A stretch of 64,000 nucleotides of DNA from Granulicella aggregans (GTDB taxonomy: Bacteria; Acidobacteriota; Terriglobia; Terriglobales; Acidobacteriaceae): positions 620,001 through 684,000 of the forward strand of contig NZ_JAGSYE010000001.1 of assembly GCF_025685565.1 (NCBI RefSeq). Direction: 5' to 3'. Both the position numbers and the translations under genes were made by a program. Below the pieces are notes generated by a model, which made no database searches, had not been told where the DNA came from, and was given only the letters and a program-made list of their open reading frames with translations. Positions 29,519 to 37,938 of this stretch are shown here, one piece after another (positions within the stretch are counted from its first letter, which is position 1; each line of letters starts with the position of its first letter).

Positions 29519-31000
29519 GTGATAAAGACGATTGTCTCGCTCGGGACCGGCTATGTGATTGCCGAGAACGTTAGGAATATTGCCTATAACTCGTCGGATT
29601 CTCTTCTCGACGCAGACATTATTCTCGTCGGGCCCGATCTGAGACCCTATCGGTCATCCTCGCATGAAACCTTTCAAGGGCTTCCGTGCCTGGATGACGA
29701 TCAGTCCTTCCGACTGAGAAACGATACCTCCCATTGGAGAGCAGAAATCAATTCGGCCCTCAAGTCAGGTAAGACCGTGATCGTTTGGCTCCTGAATGTG
29801 CCGATCGTTGCTGTAGCTACCGGCGAGAAGCGATATTCCGGAACAGGACGGAATAGACAAACTACCAGAATCGTCGAAGAATTCGACCCCTACTGCGTAA
29901 TTCCAGGAAATTTTGGGAAGATCGTGCGAAGAGGCGGACAGAGAATAAGAATTGCGCACGATCTTGGAATCATTGCGACCTATTGGCATGAATTTGGAGA
30001 AAATTCGCAGTTTGAAGCATATGTCGATCCCTTCAAGGGTACGAGTCTTCTCGAAACTCAAACCGGCAATAAGACAGTCGGTGGAATTATCAAGTATCAA
30101 AATATTACTGGCTCTCTCTTGCTTCTGCCGCCTCCACCACTTGACGAAACTATTTCCGGGCGCATTGAAACGCTCTTAGCGAAGGCGCCTAGCAGATCGA
30201 CTAAAAATCCGGATGACAATGCGAAAGCGAGGCGCGTGGCATCTGCAAAGAAGAAAGCAGAGACCTCGGTACTAAACCAGTTCATCGCAACGATAGTAAA
30301 CATAGACAAATCAGCCCAAGAAGAAGGGGCGGCAACCCCACCGCCTACATGGACCGAAGAGCCGGCATGGTCTCTACAAGCTGAAAGTGAATTGAAGGAA
30401 CAACTGAAGTCCAACGCAGCGCTGATTTCAGCCCTCGAATCCAAGCGCAATGATCTAAATATCCAGTTACAAAAAGCCTCAGAGCTCCGCGCGTTGTTAT
30501 TTGAAAAGGGAGAGGTACTTGAGCGAGCGATCCTAGCAGCGCTTCATCTTCTTGGCTTCAACGCGGAAAATTTTACCGAAGGCGATTCTGAGTTCGACGC
30601 GATCATGACTGATCCCTCAGGTATTCGCTTGATTGGCGAAGCGGAAGGAAAAGATAGCAAGGCAATCAACGTCGACAAATTAGATCAGCTCGATAGGAAC
30701 ATAAAAGAGGATTTTGCTCGCCAGCCGGAGAATACGGCGGCTTATGCGCAAGGAGTTTTGTTCGGAAACGCGCACAGACTAAGCTCGCCAAATGAGCGAG
30801 GAGAATTTTTCACTGCAAAGTGTATGCTCGCCGCAGGGAGGTCGAGCATCAGTTTGGTGAGAACGACGGACTTATTTGAGGTCGCGCGCTATCTCCAAAA
30901 GACAGTAGATGAAGAATTTGCCGCGCTATGTCGCGGCGCGATAGCCGGAGGCGCGGGAAAGATTGTTGTCTTTCCTCCTCTTCCCACGATTAGTGAATGA
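29519..31000 (+). CDS. putative nuclease: GATase-like N-terminus, PDDEXK-like C-terminus
   Basis: A 493-residue protein starting at GTG 29519, with GGGAG 8 bases upstream. Residues 1-215 form a mixed alpha/beta domain (SLGTGYVIAENVRNI, DADIILVGPDLRPY, ALKSGKTVIVWLLN, GSLLLLPPPP) reminiscent of glutamine-amidotransferase-like Rossmann domains, with no evident catalytic Cys. A linker and coiled coil span about 220-330. The C-terminal domain (LFEKGEVLERAILAALHLLGF) carries D360 in SEFDAI and E376-x-K378 in GEAEGKDSK, the D...ExK layout of PDDEXK nucleases. The gene is AT-richer than its neighbours and sits beside a duplicated gyrA end. A defence role against phage or plasmid DNA is inferred. Confidence 0.65.
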   Translation: MIKTIVSLGTGYVIAENVRNIAYNSSDSLLDADIILVGPDLRPYRSSSHETFQGLPCLDDDQSFRLRNDTSHWRAEINSALKSGKTVIVWLLNVPIVAVATGEKRYSGTGRNRQTTRIVEEFDPYCVIPGNFGKIVRRGGQRIRIAHDLGIIATYWHEFGENSQFEAYVDPFKGTSLLETQTGNKTVGGIIKYQNITGSLLLLPPPPLDETISGRIETLLAKAPSRSTKNPDDNAKARRVASAKKKAETSVLNQFIATIVNIDKSAQEEGAATPPPTWTEEPAWSLQAESELKEQLKSNAALISALESKRNDLNIQLQKASELRALLFEKGEVLERAILAALHLLGFNAENFTEGDSEFDAIMTDPSGIRLIGEAEGKDSKAINVDKLDQLDRNIKEDFARQPENTAAYAQGVLFGNAHRLSSPNERGEFFTAKCMLAAGRSSISLVRTTDLFEVARYLQKTVDEEFAALCRGAIAGGAGKIVVFPPLPTISE

Positions 31001-31206
31001 AGATGACCGTAGTGGGCTCAACTACTCGAAATTCGTTTACTCACTTGCTGCTGTAAGCGAGTTCCGTAGCCGTCGCGGCCTCTCTCAAGACAGAGGAAGA
31101 CGCCGTGTCTCAGCCATATCTGATGCAACCATTACGCGCTTCTTCCATCCAACTTACCGGATTTTTTAGCGGCGATTGAACCCGGCGTGAACGCAAGTGA
31201 TATGAA
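31001..31206. other. intergenic, no gene or clear terminator
   Basis: Lies between the convergent nuclease-like gene and PEGA gene. No strong hairpin or repeat was found. Confidence 0.4.
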
Positions 31207-32049
31207 CTACTTCGCCACCATCTCCGCGTTCAAGTGAACCGACCCACTCCCCACCGTCATGCTGCGAGTCCAATCGTCATAGCCGGTCTTCTTCACGACA
31301 ATGTCATGCTTGCCAGCGGTAAGGTTCAGCGTCGAAGGCGTGTTGCCCATGAAGCTGCCATCGACCTCGATGTCGCAGTTCGGAGCGTTCGCGTCGACCG
31401 TGATGGCAGCCAGCCCCGATGCAGCCGCAGCCGGTGAGACCCCGGCCGCAGGCGCGGCGACAAACTTTGCCATGTCCAGCTTCATGTCGCCTTCGACGAA
31501 GGCCGTCACCTCGGTCCCCTTGGGGATCGTGATGTCCTTGCCGTGGATGAACAGGAACAGCGGAGCGGCGGGGAAGAAGACGATCGCTGTCGCCACCATC
31601 GCTCCCGTCATCGCGCCGACATGACCGCCGCCCTTGTTGTCCTGCACCGCGCGCAGCTGCACCTTTTCGCCGTCGGCAAGGCGGGCGGAGTCGACATTGA
31701 CGTTCAGCTTGCCACCCCGGCCCATGCTCTTCTTCGCGTTGGCCTCGGTGACGGTGGCCACGGCCTGCGCGCCCTTTGGCAGCACGACGACGCCCTGGAC
31801 GAGCACGTCTTCGGTGACCTCAAACGGAATCTCCTGCCCGGTCTTCGCATGCGCCGAGGAGATCGTCTCCGCCAGCCTGAGCTTCACCGCCGTGCCATCC
31901 AGCAAAGTGTTCGGAGCCGGTGGGACGCCAGCGGCCTTCTCAGTTTTTACAGGGGGTGTAGCAGTGGCTGGCGAGGGAGCCTGTGAAAGGGCGGGATCGC
32001 CCACTGCTAACGCAAATACCAACGGACACACTACAAGCAACTTAACCAA
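31207..32049 (-). CDS. PEGA-domain secreted protein
   Basis: 280 residues from TTG 32049, chosen because GGAG is 6 bases upstream and the result begins with a clean signal peptide (MVKLLVVCPLVFALAVGDPA); the longer GTG start at 32127 would bury this signal. A Pro/Thr/Ala linker follows, then a beta domain (LLDGTAVKLRLAETISSAHA, VTEDVLVQGVVVLPKGAQA) and an alanine/glycine hydrophobic stretch (GAMTGAMVATAIVFFPAAPL) that may be a membrane hairpin. The C-terminal 70 residues are a PEGA domain (NCDIEVDGSFMGNTPSTLNL). Such domains occur in surface-layer-type proteins. Function unknown. Confidence 0.75.
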   Translation of the reverse strand: MVKLLVVCPLVFALAVGDPALSQAPSPATATPPVKTEKAAGVPPAPNTLLDGTAVKLRLAETISSAHAKTGQEIPFEVTEDVLVQGVVVLPKGAQAVATVTEANAKKSMGRGGKLNVNVDSARLADGEKVQLRAVQDNKGGGHVGAMTGAMVATAIVFFPAAPLFLFIHGKDITIPKGTEVTAFVEGDMKLDMAKFVAAPAAGVSPAAAASGLAAITVDANAPNCDIEVDGSFMGNTPSTLNLTAGKHDIVVKKTGYDDWTRSMTVGSGSVHLNAEMVAK

Positions 32050-32166
32050 GGCGATCTCCACGGTGAGCCCAGTCGAATAGAAGTCGAACAGATTGAAGGG
32101 ACGCTTCAAACTATCCCACTTCGGCACTGGAGAACAAGCGTGGAGTTATAAATTCAAAAATACCGG

Positions 32167-32457
32167 CTAAACCTGCTTCAACTCCGCCAGCATCCGTTCG
32201 CGGAGCATCTGGTTGACGCGGGTCTGATAGCCCTCGCCGTCCTTCTTCAGCCACGCGAGAACGTCCGCGTCGAGGCGCAAGCTGACGGCCCGCTTCACTG
32301 GGCGGTAGAACTTGCCGCGAACAGTATTCTTCCACGCCTCTTCAGGAAGTTCAGGAGCGTCCGAAAGGTCGATCGGGCGACCTTTCAGCGCCTTCAATTC
32401 TGCTCGTTGTTCCTCGGTCAGCGGCGTTCCTGGTTCCCGTCTATAGACCACGTTCAT
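32167..32457 (-). CDS. brnA: BrnA-type antitoxin
   Basis: A 96-residue protein from ATG 32457. The N-terminus MNVVYRREPGTPLTEEQRAEL and ELPEEAWKNTVRGKFYRPVK are typical of BrnA; the C-terminal KRAVSLRLDADVLAWLKK and YQTRVNQMLRERM form the ribbon-helix-helix DNA-binding part. BrnA neutralises BrnT and represses the operon. It overlaps the toxin frame by 17 bases. Confidence 0.88.
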   Translation of the reverse strand: MNVVYRREPGTPLTEEQRAELKALKGRPIDLSDAPELPEEAWKNTVRGKFYRPVKRAVSLRLDADVLAWLKKDGEGYQTRVNQMLRERMLAELKQV

Positions 32458-32731
32458 ATCGTCTCCTCTCCTTCGGCGTTGCCTCGCGCGCAGAGATGAT
32501 GCGTACGACTTCCTCGTCTTCTTCTTCATCGGTTGCTAGCAAGTGAACGACGAGTAGAAGGTAGTCGTCATCGACCCGTCCGACCGTCTGCCATCGAGTC
32601 TCGCCGACTTCAATACGATCCAACTCCATCTGGAGATGAGGATCGTCGAACGTGACAGCCGCCGTTTCAAAGCGAACACCGCGCTTCTTCAGATTGCTCT
32701 CGTTCTTCCGGTCATCCCATTCGAAGCGCAG
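32441..32731 (-). CDS. brnT: BrnT-type toxin, apparent CTG start
   Basis: The only conventional start (ATG 32629) yields 62 residues and cuts off the conserved N-terminus. The same frame continues upstream as LRFEWDDRKNESNLKKRGV then FETAAVTFDDPHLQ, the normal BrnT beginning, and is open only back to a TAG at 32741-32743. Within that stretch CTG at 32731 is the sole near-start codon and gives 96 residues, the usual family length. The C-terminus has RIISAREATPKERRRYERG. BrnT is a RelE-fold ribonuclease. The alternative is a toxin broken by loss of its start codon. Confidence 0.72.
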   Translation of the reverse strand: MRFEWDDRKNESNLKKRGVRFETAAVTFDDPHLQMELDRIEVGETRWQTVGRVDDDYLLLVVHLLATDEEEDEEVVRIISAREATPKERRRYERGL

Positions 32732-32741
32732 ACGAGCCGCC

Positions 32742-32757
32742 TATACATTTATGTATA
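32742..32757 (-). promoter_or_regulatory. palindromic operator of brnTA
   Basis: TATACAT (32742-32748), TT, ATGTATA (32751-32757): 7-base perfect arms directly upstream of the toxin frame. Its A/T-rich sequence on the minus strand (TATACATAAATGTATA) also offers -10-like hexamers, so BrnA binding here would block the promoter. Its distance to the predicted CTG is only 10 bases, leaving little room for a leader. Confidence 0.55.
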
Positions 32758-32822
32758 TACAAAATGAGGGACTGCGGCAAACACCCTTCGCCTAAACTGG
32801 AAAGAGGCAGGCGAATTTCACG

Positions 32823-33455
32823 ATGAGTTATGCAGTAAAGGAAATCTTCTACACCCTACAGGGCGAGGGCCGGAATGCCGGTCGTCCCGCAGTGTTTTGC
32901 CGCTTCTCGGGCTGCAATCTCTGGTCCGGGCGAGAGAGTGACCGGGCCGAGGCCATCTGCAAGTTCTGCGACACGGACTTTGTCGGCGTCGACGGTCTGG
33001 GCGGCGACAAGTTCACCGCCGCCGCCGAGCTGGCATCAGCGATCGATGCGATGTGGCCCGATGGCCACCAAGCAAGGAAGCTGGTCGTCTGCACCGGCGG
33101 CGAGCCGCTGCTTCAGCTAGACGAGCCTCTGATCGCAGAGCTTCACGCCCGCAGCTTCGAGGTCGCCATCGAGACCAACGGCACCCTGCCCGTCCCGGCC
33201 GGGGTGGATTGGGTCTGCGTCAGCCCCAAGTTCGGAGCAAAGCTCGTAGTCGAGCGCGGCAACGAGCTGAAGCTGGTCTATCCGCAAGAGTTCAATCCAC
33301 TCGACTTCGAACGCATGCGCTTCGACCACTTCTACATCCAGGCGATGGACAGCCCGCAGCAGGCGGAGAACCTCGCCAAGGCGGTACAGTTCTGCCTCGA
33401 TCACCCGAAGTGGAGCCTGAGCCTGCAGACACACAAGCTATTGAACATCCGCTAG
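32823..33455 (+). CDS. queE: 7-carboxy-7-deazaguanine synthase
   Basis: A 210-residue radical SAM enzyme that contracts 6-carboxytetrahydropterin to 7-carboxy-7-deazaguanine in queuosine/7-deazaguanine synthesis. It begins MSYAVKEIFYTLQGEG as QueE does. The cluster ligands are C31-x14-C46-x2-C49 (GCNLW to CKFCDTDF), the spaced variant typical of QueE rather than CxxxCxxC. CTGGEPLLQ is the SAM-binding segment; AIETNGT and VSPK follow. No other queuosine gene is in the window, so it stands alone here. Confidence 0.95.
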   Translation: MSYAVKEIFYTLQGEGRNAGRPAVFCRFSGCNLWSGRESDRAEAICKFCDTDFVGVDGLGGDKFTAAAELASAIDAMWPDGHQARKLVVCTGGEPLLQLDEPLIAELHARSFEVAIETNGTLPVPAGVDWVCVSPKFGAKLVVERGNELKLVYPQEFNPLDFERMRFDHFYIQAMDSPQQAENLAKAVQFCLDHPKWSLSLQTHKLLNIR

Positions 33456-33471
33456 GCCCAGGGTATAGCGA

Positions 33472-33906
33472 CTACGGCTTCGGTGTGTCCTCGGGCATGA
33501 TCGCCCCGGCCTTCACCCACTGCTCCACCGTGGCGATATCGGCGTCAGAGATCTTCGGCTTATTTGGCGGCATGGGCATCGGGTCGTCTGCGGGGCCTTC
33601 GTGGCGGATCAGCTTGACCAGCAGGCTCGACTCCGGATGGCCCGGGACGAGCACCTTGCCATCGTGGCCACCCTTTTCCATGCCAGCCTTGGTGTCCATC
33701 ACGAAGCCGCCGCGATGGTTCATGCCGCCGTGGCAGCGATAGCAGTTGGCCTGGAAGATGGGGACGACCTTCTCGTTGTACATCTTGAGCGTGGCCGCGT
33801 CGGTCGCCGACTGTGGGGCTGCCGCAGCGCTCACCCGCACCGGACTGCCTGTAAACGCCGCCATCACCAGTCCTGCCACACCGAGACCCAAGAGAATCCG
33901 CCGCAT
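33472..33906 (-). CDS. secreted c-type cytochrome
   Basis: A 144-residue periplasmic protein with a signal peptide (about 1-29, MRRILLGLGVAGLVMAAF to VSAAAA). One haem site CYRCH at 55-59, with a likely distal Met in DPMPMPP near 109. The layout (VVPIFQANCYRCHGG, SLLVKLIRH, ISDADIATVEQWVKAGA) matches the Planctomycetes-type cytochrome c domain common in Acidobacteria. Role: electron carrier or part of an oxidoreductase, partner unknown. A TATACT hexamer at 33936-33941 on this strand is a possible -10; AAGGCAGGG precedes the ATG. Confidence 0.88.
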   Translation of the reverse strand: MRRILLGLGVAGLVMAAFTGSPVRVSAAAAPQSATDAATLKMYNEKVVPIFQANCYRCHGGMNHRGGFVMDTKAGMEKGGHDGKVLVPGHPESSLLVKLIRHEGPADDPMPMPPNKPKISDADIATVEQWVKAGAIMPEDTPKP

Positions 33907-34051
33907 GCTTGCCCTGCCTTGTGAGGTTTTCTTTTAGTATACGGGCGACCGCGAGGAAAGACGCGGCGTACCGGAGTCGCCACTTACCGACAGCATCCGA
34001 TCCGTCTAGAGTAGGAATTGCTCTGGCGTCTCCGCGCCCTCCACAACTTGA

Positions 34052-35206
34052 ATGCGCGCGAACGCCCCCTTCCCCGTCCTGCTGGCGCTTACCGGTATTG
34101 TGTCTCTCATCGGGCTCCTTGCTGTGCCTGCTTCTCTGCGCGCGATGACGCGCCAGCCGATGCGCGTCTCTGAATCCCGCAATACGAAGCTGTCTCCATC
34201 CCATCGTTCCCGCGTCAAGGCCGTGAAGCCTCAAAAGCCCGTGAAGCAGCGCAAGTCCGCGCATCCTGCCCCACATCACCCGGAGATCGGACATCATCCC
34301 GCGCCCCGTGTGAAGAAGCCGAAGGCGGCCTCGGAGACGCCAGCACGCGAGACCCCAGCCAGCCGCCGCGTCCACGCCTGGCTGCGTGATCAACGCAAGA
34401 CCTCCGAGCCCGAGCCAAAGACCAAGGCCACCATGCCTGAAGCGACCGGCACCGCCTCGACCTCCGAAGTCATGGGAACCCTCGACGCCGTCACCCCGCC
34501 GCCTGCCGGCGTCCCGACCATGGCCAGCATGATCCCAACGGAAGATCTCGCAGCGCAGCCGATGATTCTTCCCTCTCTATACGACAAGCGCGGTCGCCTG
34601 ATCGTGCCTCCCGCCCTTAAGGGCTCGCACGAGATCCTCGTCCACCAGAACCTGATGGCGGACAGCGACGGCCTCGACCGCATCCGCGACGACGAAGACC
34701 TCAACAAGATGCGCCACGCAGGCATGCTCTCTCCCATCCCGGAGAACGCCACCCTGCATGTAGACGATCGTCTCCCCGCGAACCGCCGTTATGCACGGCC
34801 GTGGACCGCGCTCTTCGTGGACACGCTCGCGCGGCAACACTACGCCCGCTTCCAGACCCCGCTGCAGCTCACCTCCGCCGTCCGCACCGTCGACTTCCAG
34901 CAACACCTCATCCACATCAACGGCAACGCCGCGCCCGCACAGGGTGATACTGCATCGCCGCACCTCACCGGCCAGGCCATCGACATCGGCAAGAAGGGTC
35001 TCACCATGGCGGAGATCGCCTGGATGCGCGGCTATCTCCTGCCGCTGGTGCAGCAGGGCAAGCTCGACGTGGAAGAGGAGTTCCAACAATCCTGCTTCCA
35101 CATCAGCGTCTACAAGAAGTACATGCCGCAGATGGCAACACCCCGCCGCGCCATTGCAACGACGCATCGCGAAGGCACGGACGTGCTCAACGAAAGCCTG
35201 CGATAG
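34052..35206 (+). CDS. DUF5715 protein, M15-like peptidase fold
   Basis: A 384-residue exported protein with an N-terminal membrane or signal segment (PFPVLLALTGIVSLIGLLAV). A basic, Pro/Lys-rich linker (about 35-130) suits a spacer through the cell wall. The C-terminal domain (about 215-370) is DUF5715: LTSAVRTVDFQQHL, NGNAAPAQGDTASPHLTGQA, IDIGKKGLT, EEEFQQSCFHISVY. The His and Asp in SPHLTGQAIDIG and the CFHI histidine resemble zinc ligands of M15 D-Ala-D-Ala carboxypeptidases. A cell-wall peptidase role is inferred. Confidence 0.82.
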   Translation: MRANAPFPVLLALTGIVSLIGLLAVPASLRAMTRQPMRVSESRNTKLSPSHRSRVKAVKPQKPVKQRKSAHPAPHHPEIGHHPAPRVKKPKAASETPARETPASRRVHAWLRDQRKTSEPEPKTKATMPEATGTASTSEVMGTLDAVTPPPAGVPTMASMIPTEDLAAQPMILPSLYDKRGRLIVPPALKGSHEILVHQNLMADSDGLDRIRDDEDLNKMRHAGMLSPIPENATLHVDDRLPANRRYARPWTALFVDTLARQHYARFQTPLQLTSAVRTVDFQQHLIHINGNAAPAQGDTASPHLTGQAIDIGKKGLTMAEIAWMRGYLLPLVQQGKLDVEEEFQQSCFHISVYKKYMPQMATPRRAIATTHREGTDVLNESLR

Positions 35207-35257
35207 GGGCAAACAACGCCCGCACATCGTGCCGCATCAGAATTTGCGAGAGGGTTT

Positions 35258-35569
35258 ATGCACACCATTCGCAAGGTTCTTGCAATCGCCATCGTTGCCT
35301 CCAGCCTCACTGGCGGCGCGCTCTACGCTCAGGATCACCACGACGACCACCACGAAAACCACCCCTACGTCCGGCACGACGAGTGGCGCAAGGGCTATCA
35401 CATGAAGCAGGAAGACTGGAACCGAGGCCAACGCATCGACTACCGCGCCTACCATCTGAACGCTCCGCCCCGTGGCTACGAGTGGCGCGAGGTGGATGGT
35501 AACTATGTTCTGGCAGCCGTCGCGACAGGCGTCATCGCTTCGGCGATCGTCGCCTCAACCATTCACTAA
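35258..35569 (+). CDS. RcnB-like small periplasmic protein
   Basis: A 103-residue protein. GAGAGGG precedes the ATG. Signal peptide of about 24 residues ends ALYAQ. A His/Asp-rich stretch (DHHDDHHENH) could bind metal. The rest fits the RcnB family: DWNRGQRIDYRAYHLNAPPRGYEWREVDGNYVLAAVATGVI. RcnB in E. coli tunes nickel/cobalt efflux; no efflux gene is near here, so a metal role is only suggested. It ends in a hydrophobic tail. Confidence 0.85.
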   Translation: MHTIRKVLAIAIVASSLTGGALYAQDHHDDHHENHPYVRHDEWRKGYHMKQEDWNRGQRIDYRAYHLNAPPRGYEWREVDGNYVLAAVATGVIASAIVASTIH

Positions 35570-35586
35570 ATCTCTGCACCCGCAGA

Positions 35587-35626
35587 AAAGCCGGAGCGAC
35601 GCGAGGGATTGCGTCTCTCCGGCTTT
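35587..35626. terminator. bidirectional terminator between RcnB-like and S9 peptidase genes
   Basis: AAAGCCGGAG (35587-35596) pairs with CTCCGGCTTT (35617-35626); inner GACGC/GCGTC extends the stem past a one-base mismatch. The genes converge here. T residues follow on both strands. Confidence 0.8.
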
Positions 35627-35642
35627 CTTGATCTCTGGCTTA

Positions 35643-37739
35643 TTACTTCGCAGCAGCGACGGGTGCGGCCGGAGCCGGCGCAATCCCAAGGTACTTGTCG
35701 TACCATCCCATCCACCTTACAAATCGATCTTTCACGAAGCTGGGCCGCTGGAAACCGTGGAACTCTCCGGGATAGACGATCAACTCCGCAGGTGTCCCGA
35801 CGCTCTTCAGCGCCTGGTACATCTGCTCCCCGCCCTCCAGCGGCACGTTGAAGTCCTTGTCGCCGCCCATGAACAGCGTAGGCGTCTTGATGCGGTCCGC
35901 ATGGAAGAAGGGATACGAGAGCTTCAGGTACAGATCGGTATTCTTCCACGGCGGCCCAATCTCGTTCTCGTACTGCAGGATGTACTCATCAATGCCGTAG
36001 AGCACGATCAGATTGCCCATGCCCGCGCCGCTTGACGCCGCCTTGAAGCGGTTCGTGCTGGCGATGGAGTAGTCCGTCAGAATGCCGCCGTAGCTCCATC
36101 CGCCGACGACCAGCTTGTCGGCATCGATCCTCCCTGTCGCAATCGCCGCATCGACAGACGCCATCAGGTCGATGACCTCCTTATGCCCCCAGTCGGCATT
36201 GATGGCATAGCTGTACGCATGGCCCCGGCCCGTGCTGCCACGGTAGTTCACGTTCAGCACCGCGTAGCCATGCCCCGCAAAGATCTGCCGGTATGGGTCG
36301 AACTCATGCGCATCCTGTCCCGTCGGGCCGCCGTGGATGAACAGCAGCATGGGCACCTTGGTTCCCGCCTTATAACCGACCGGCATCGTCAGCAGGCTAT
36401 GCACGTCATTGCCATCCGAAGTCTTCGCCGAAAGTTCTTCCGTCGACGCAAGGTTGAGCGACGCGACGGCCTCGTCGTTATGCGACGTGAGCTTGTGCAG
36501 CGTGCCACCTTCGAGCGAATAGATCTCGGGACTGGAAGAGTCGGTCGTCCACAGCAGCGCGACGTGGCCCGCCTTCTGCGTAAGCCCACTAGCTGATCCA
36601 GACTCGCTCACCAGCCGCTTCACGGTGCCGCTAAGCGAGACCTCCGCAGGATAGTTGAGCCGGTCATCCTGAACTGTAGTGAGAATCGACTTGCCATCGG
36701 CCGCGAAGACCGGTCCGCTGGTCCAGTTATCCAGCGACTTCGCCACCAGCCCTACCTTGCCCGTCGCAACCTCAACGGTCGCAAGTTGCGGCATCTCGTA
36801 GATCGAATACTTCTCTCCGGTCCCTTGCCGGTACGCGATCATGGTGCCATCAGGCGACCACGACAGTGGCCCCTCATCGGTACCAGCAAACGTCGTCAGC
36901 TTGCGCGGAGTAGACCCCGCCTTCGCGTCGACGACGAAGACATCGCTGTTCACCGTGCGGTCAGGATCGGGAACGCTCTGGTTGCTGACGAACGCGATCT
37001 GCTTACCATCGGGCGACCACTGCGCCTGCGACTCCTCGTATCTCTCATCGATTGGCTTGTCTTTTTCAGGCAGCGGCCCGATCAGCTTCAAAAGCTTCTT
37101 CGACTCCAAATCGAAGAGATAGAGGTGCTCCTTCTTCTCCGTCAGATAGCCCTCGACATCCTGCTTGAAGTGGAACCGGTCCAGCACGATCGGCTTCGGC
37201 GGAACCGGCTTTCCGCCCTTCTCCGGCTCAGGCTCGTCCTTCACGCGCAGGCTCAACAGCAGCGTCTTCGAGTCCGGCGACCAGCTATATCCGCCGAGCT
37301 CTTCCTTCACCTCGGTCAACTGCCGCGCCTCGCCGCCGCGCCGGTCGAGCAGCCACACCTGCGATCCCTTCGCTTTGCCCTCGCGAGAGCTGGTGAAGGA
37401 AAGATAGCGGCCATCGGGGCTCCACTGCGGGTTGCCGGCGGAGTCCTTACCGTAAGTGAGCTGCACGTCGTTCTGGCCGTCGTAGCCGATCATCCATAGC
37501 TCGTTCGTGCGCTTGTCTTCCTCGGTGTTGATGCGCGAGACCGTATAGGCGATCAGCTTGCCGTCCGGCGACAGCACAGGGGCGCTCACACGCACAAACT
37601 TCGCCAGGTCATCCGGCGTCATGTTGTGCTTCGCCGTCTGCGCACCGGACGCGAAGGGCAACACAAAAGAGAGCAACAAGGCCGGTGGCACAAGGCGCAA
37701 AGCGGGACGCGACAACACGGAGAGGCACAGATTTCGCAT
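35643..37739 (-). CDS. S9 family prolyl oligopeptidase-like peptidase
   Basis: A 698-residue exported serine peptidase starting at ATG 37739 (TTG 37763 is less likely). Signal peptide ends near ASGAQ. Residues 40-430 form a beta-propeller with repeated WSPDGR/K blades (NPQWSPDGRYLSF, AQWSPDGKQIAFVS, LSWSPDGTMIAYR). The C-terminal alpha/beta-hydrolase has Ser549 in GGWSYGG, Asp in GGDKDFNVP and His in GEFHGF, with FIHGGP as oxyanion segment. It likely trims peptides in the periplasm. The propeller restricts access to short substrates. Confidence 0.92.
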   Translation of the reverse strand: MRNLCLSVLSRPALRLVPPALLLSFVLPFASGAQTAKHNMTPDDLAKFVRVSAPVLSPDGKLIAYTVSRINTEEDKRTNELWMIGYDGQNDVQLTYGKDSAGNPQWSPDGRYLSFTSSREGKAKGSQVWLLDRRGGEARQLTEVKEELGGYSWSPDSKTLLLSLRVKDEPEPEKGGKPVPPKPIVLDRFHFKQDVEGYLTEKKEHLYLFDLESKKLLKLIGPLPEKDKPIDERYEESQAQWSPDGKQIAFVSNQSVPDPDRTVNSDVFVVDAKAGSTPRKLTTFAGTDEGPLSWSPDGTMIAYRQGTGEKYSIYEMPQLATVEVATGKVGLVAKSLDNWTSGPVFAADGKSILTTVQDDRLNYPAEVSLSGTVKRLVSESGSASGLTQKAGHVALLWTTDSSSPEIYSLEGGTLHKLTSHNDEAVASLNLASTEELSAKTSDGNDVHSLLTMPVGYKAGTKVPMLLFIHGGPTGQDAHEFDPYRQIFAGHGYAVLNVNYRGSTGRGHAYSYAINADWGHKEVIDLMASVDAAIATGRIDADKLVVGGWSYGGILTDYSIASTNRFKAASSGAGMGNLIVLYGIDEYILQYENEIGPPWKNTDLYLKLSYPFFHADRIKTPTLFMGGDKDFNVPLEGGEQMYQALKSVGTPAELIVYPGEFHGFQRPSFVKDRFVRWMGWYDKYLGIAPAPAAPVAAAK

Positions 37740-37938
37740 GACGCAAAGTCTAGCAGAGCGCAACCGCTCTAAATTGGGTCAACTCCGTGTCGTCAACAAC
37801 GCTGGCGGCCCACTTTCGATGCGTCATCGATCACAATCTGCAAGGGCGTGCCACGGATGTATTTCGACAGTAATGCGGATGGTCTAGCATTCTTTTCTGT
37901 AGCAAGAACGAACCGCACCCCTCGGGAGTCCTACCAGA

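Noticed and set aside
32822..33455. preQ1 riboswitch before queE
   Set aside because: The 65-base gap before queE shows no preQ1-type stem and A-rich tail; not enough to call.
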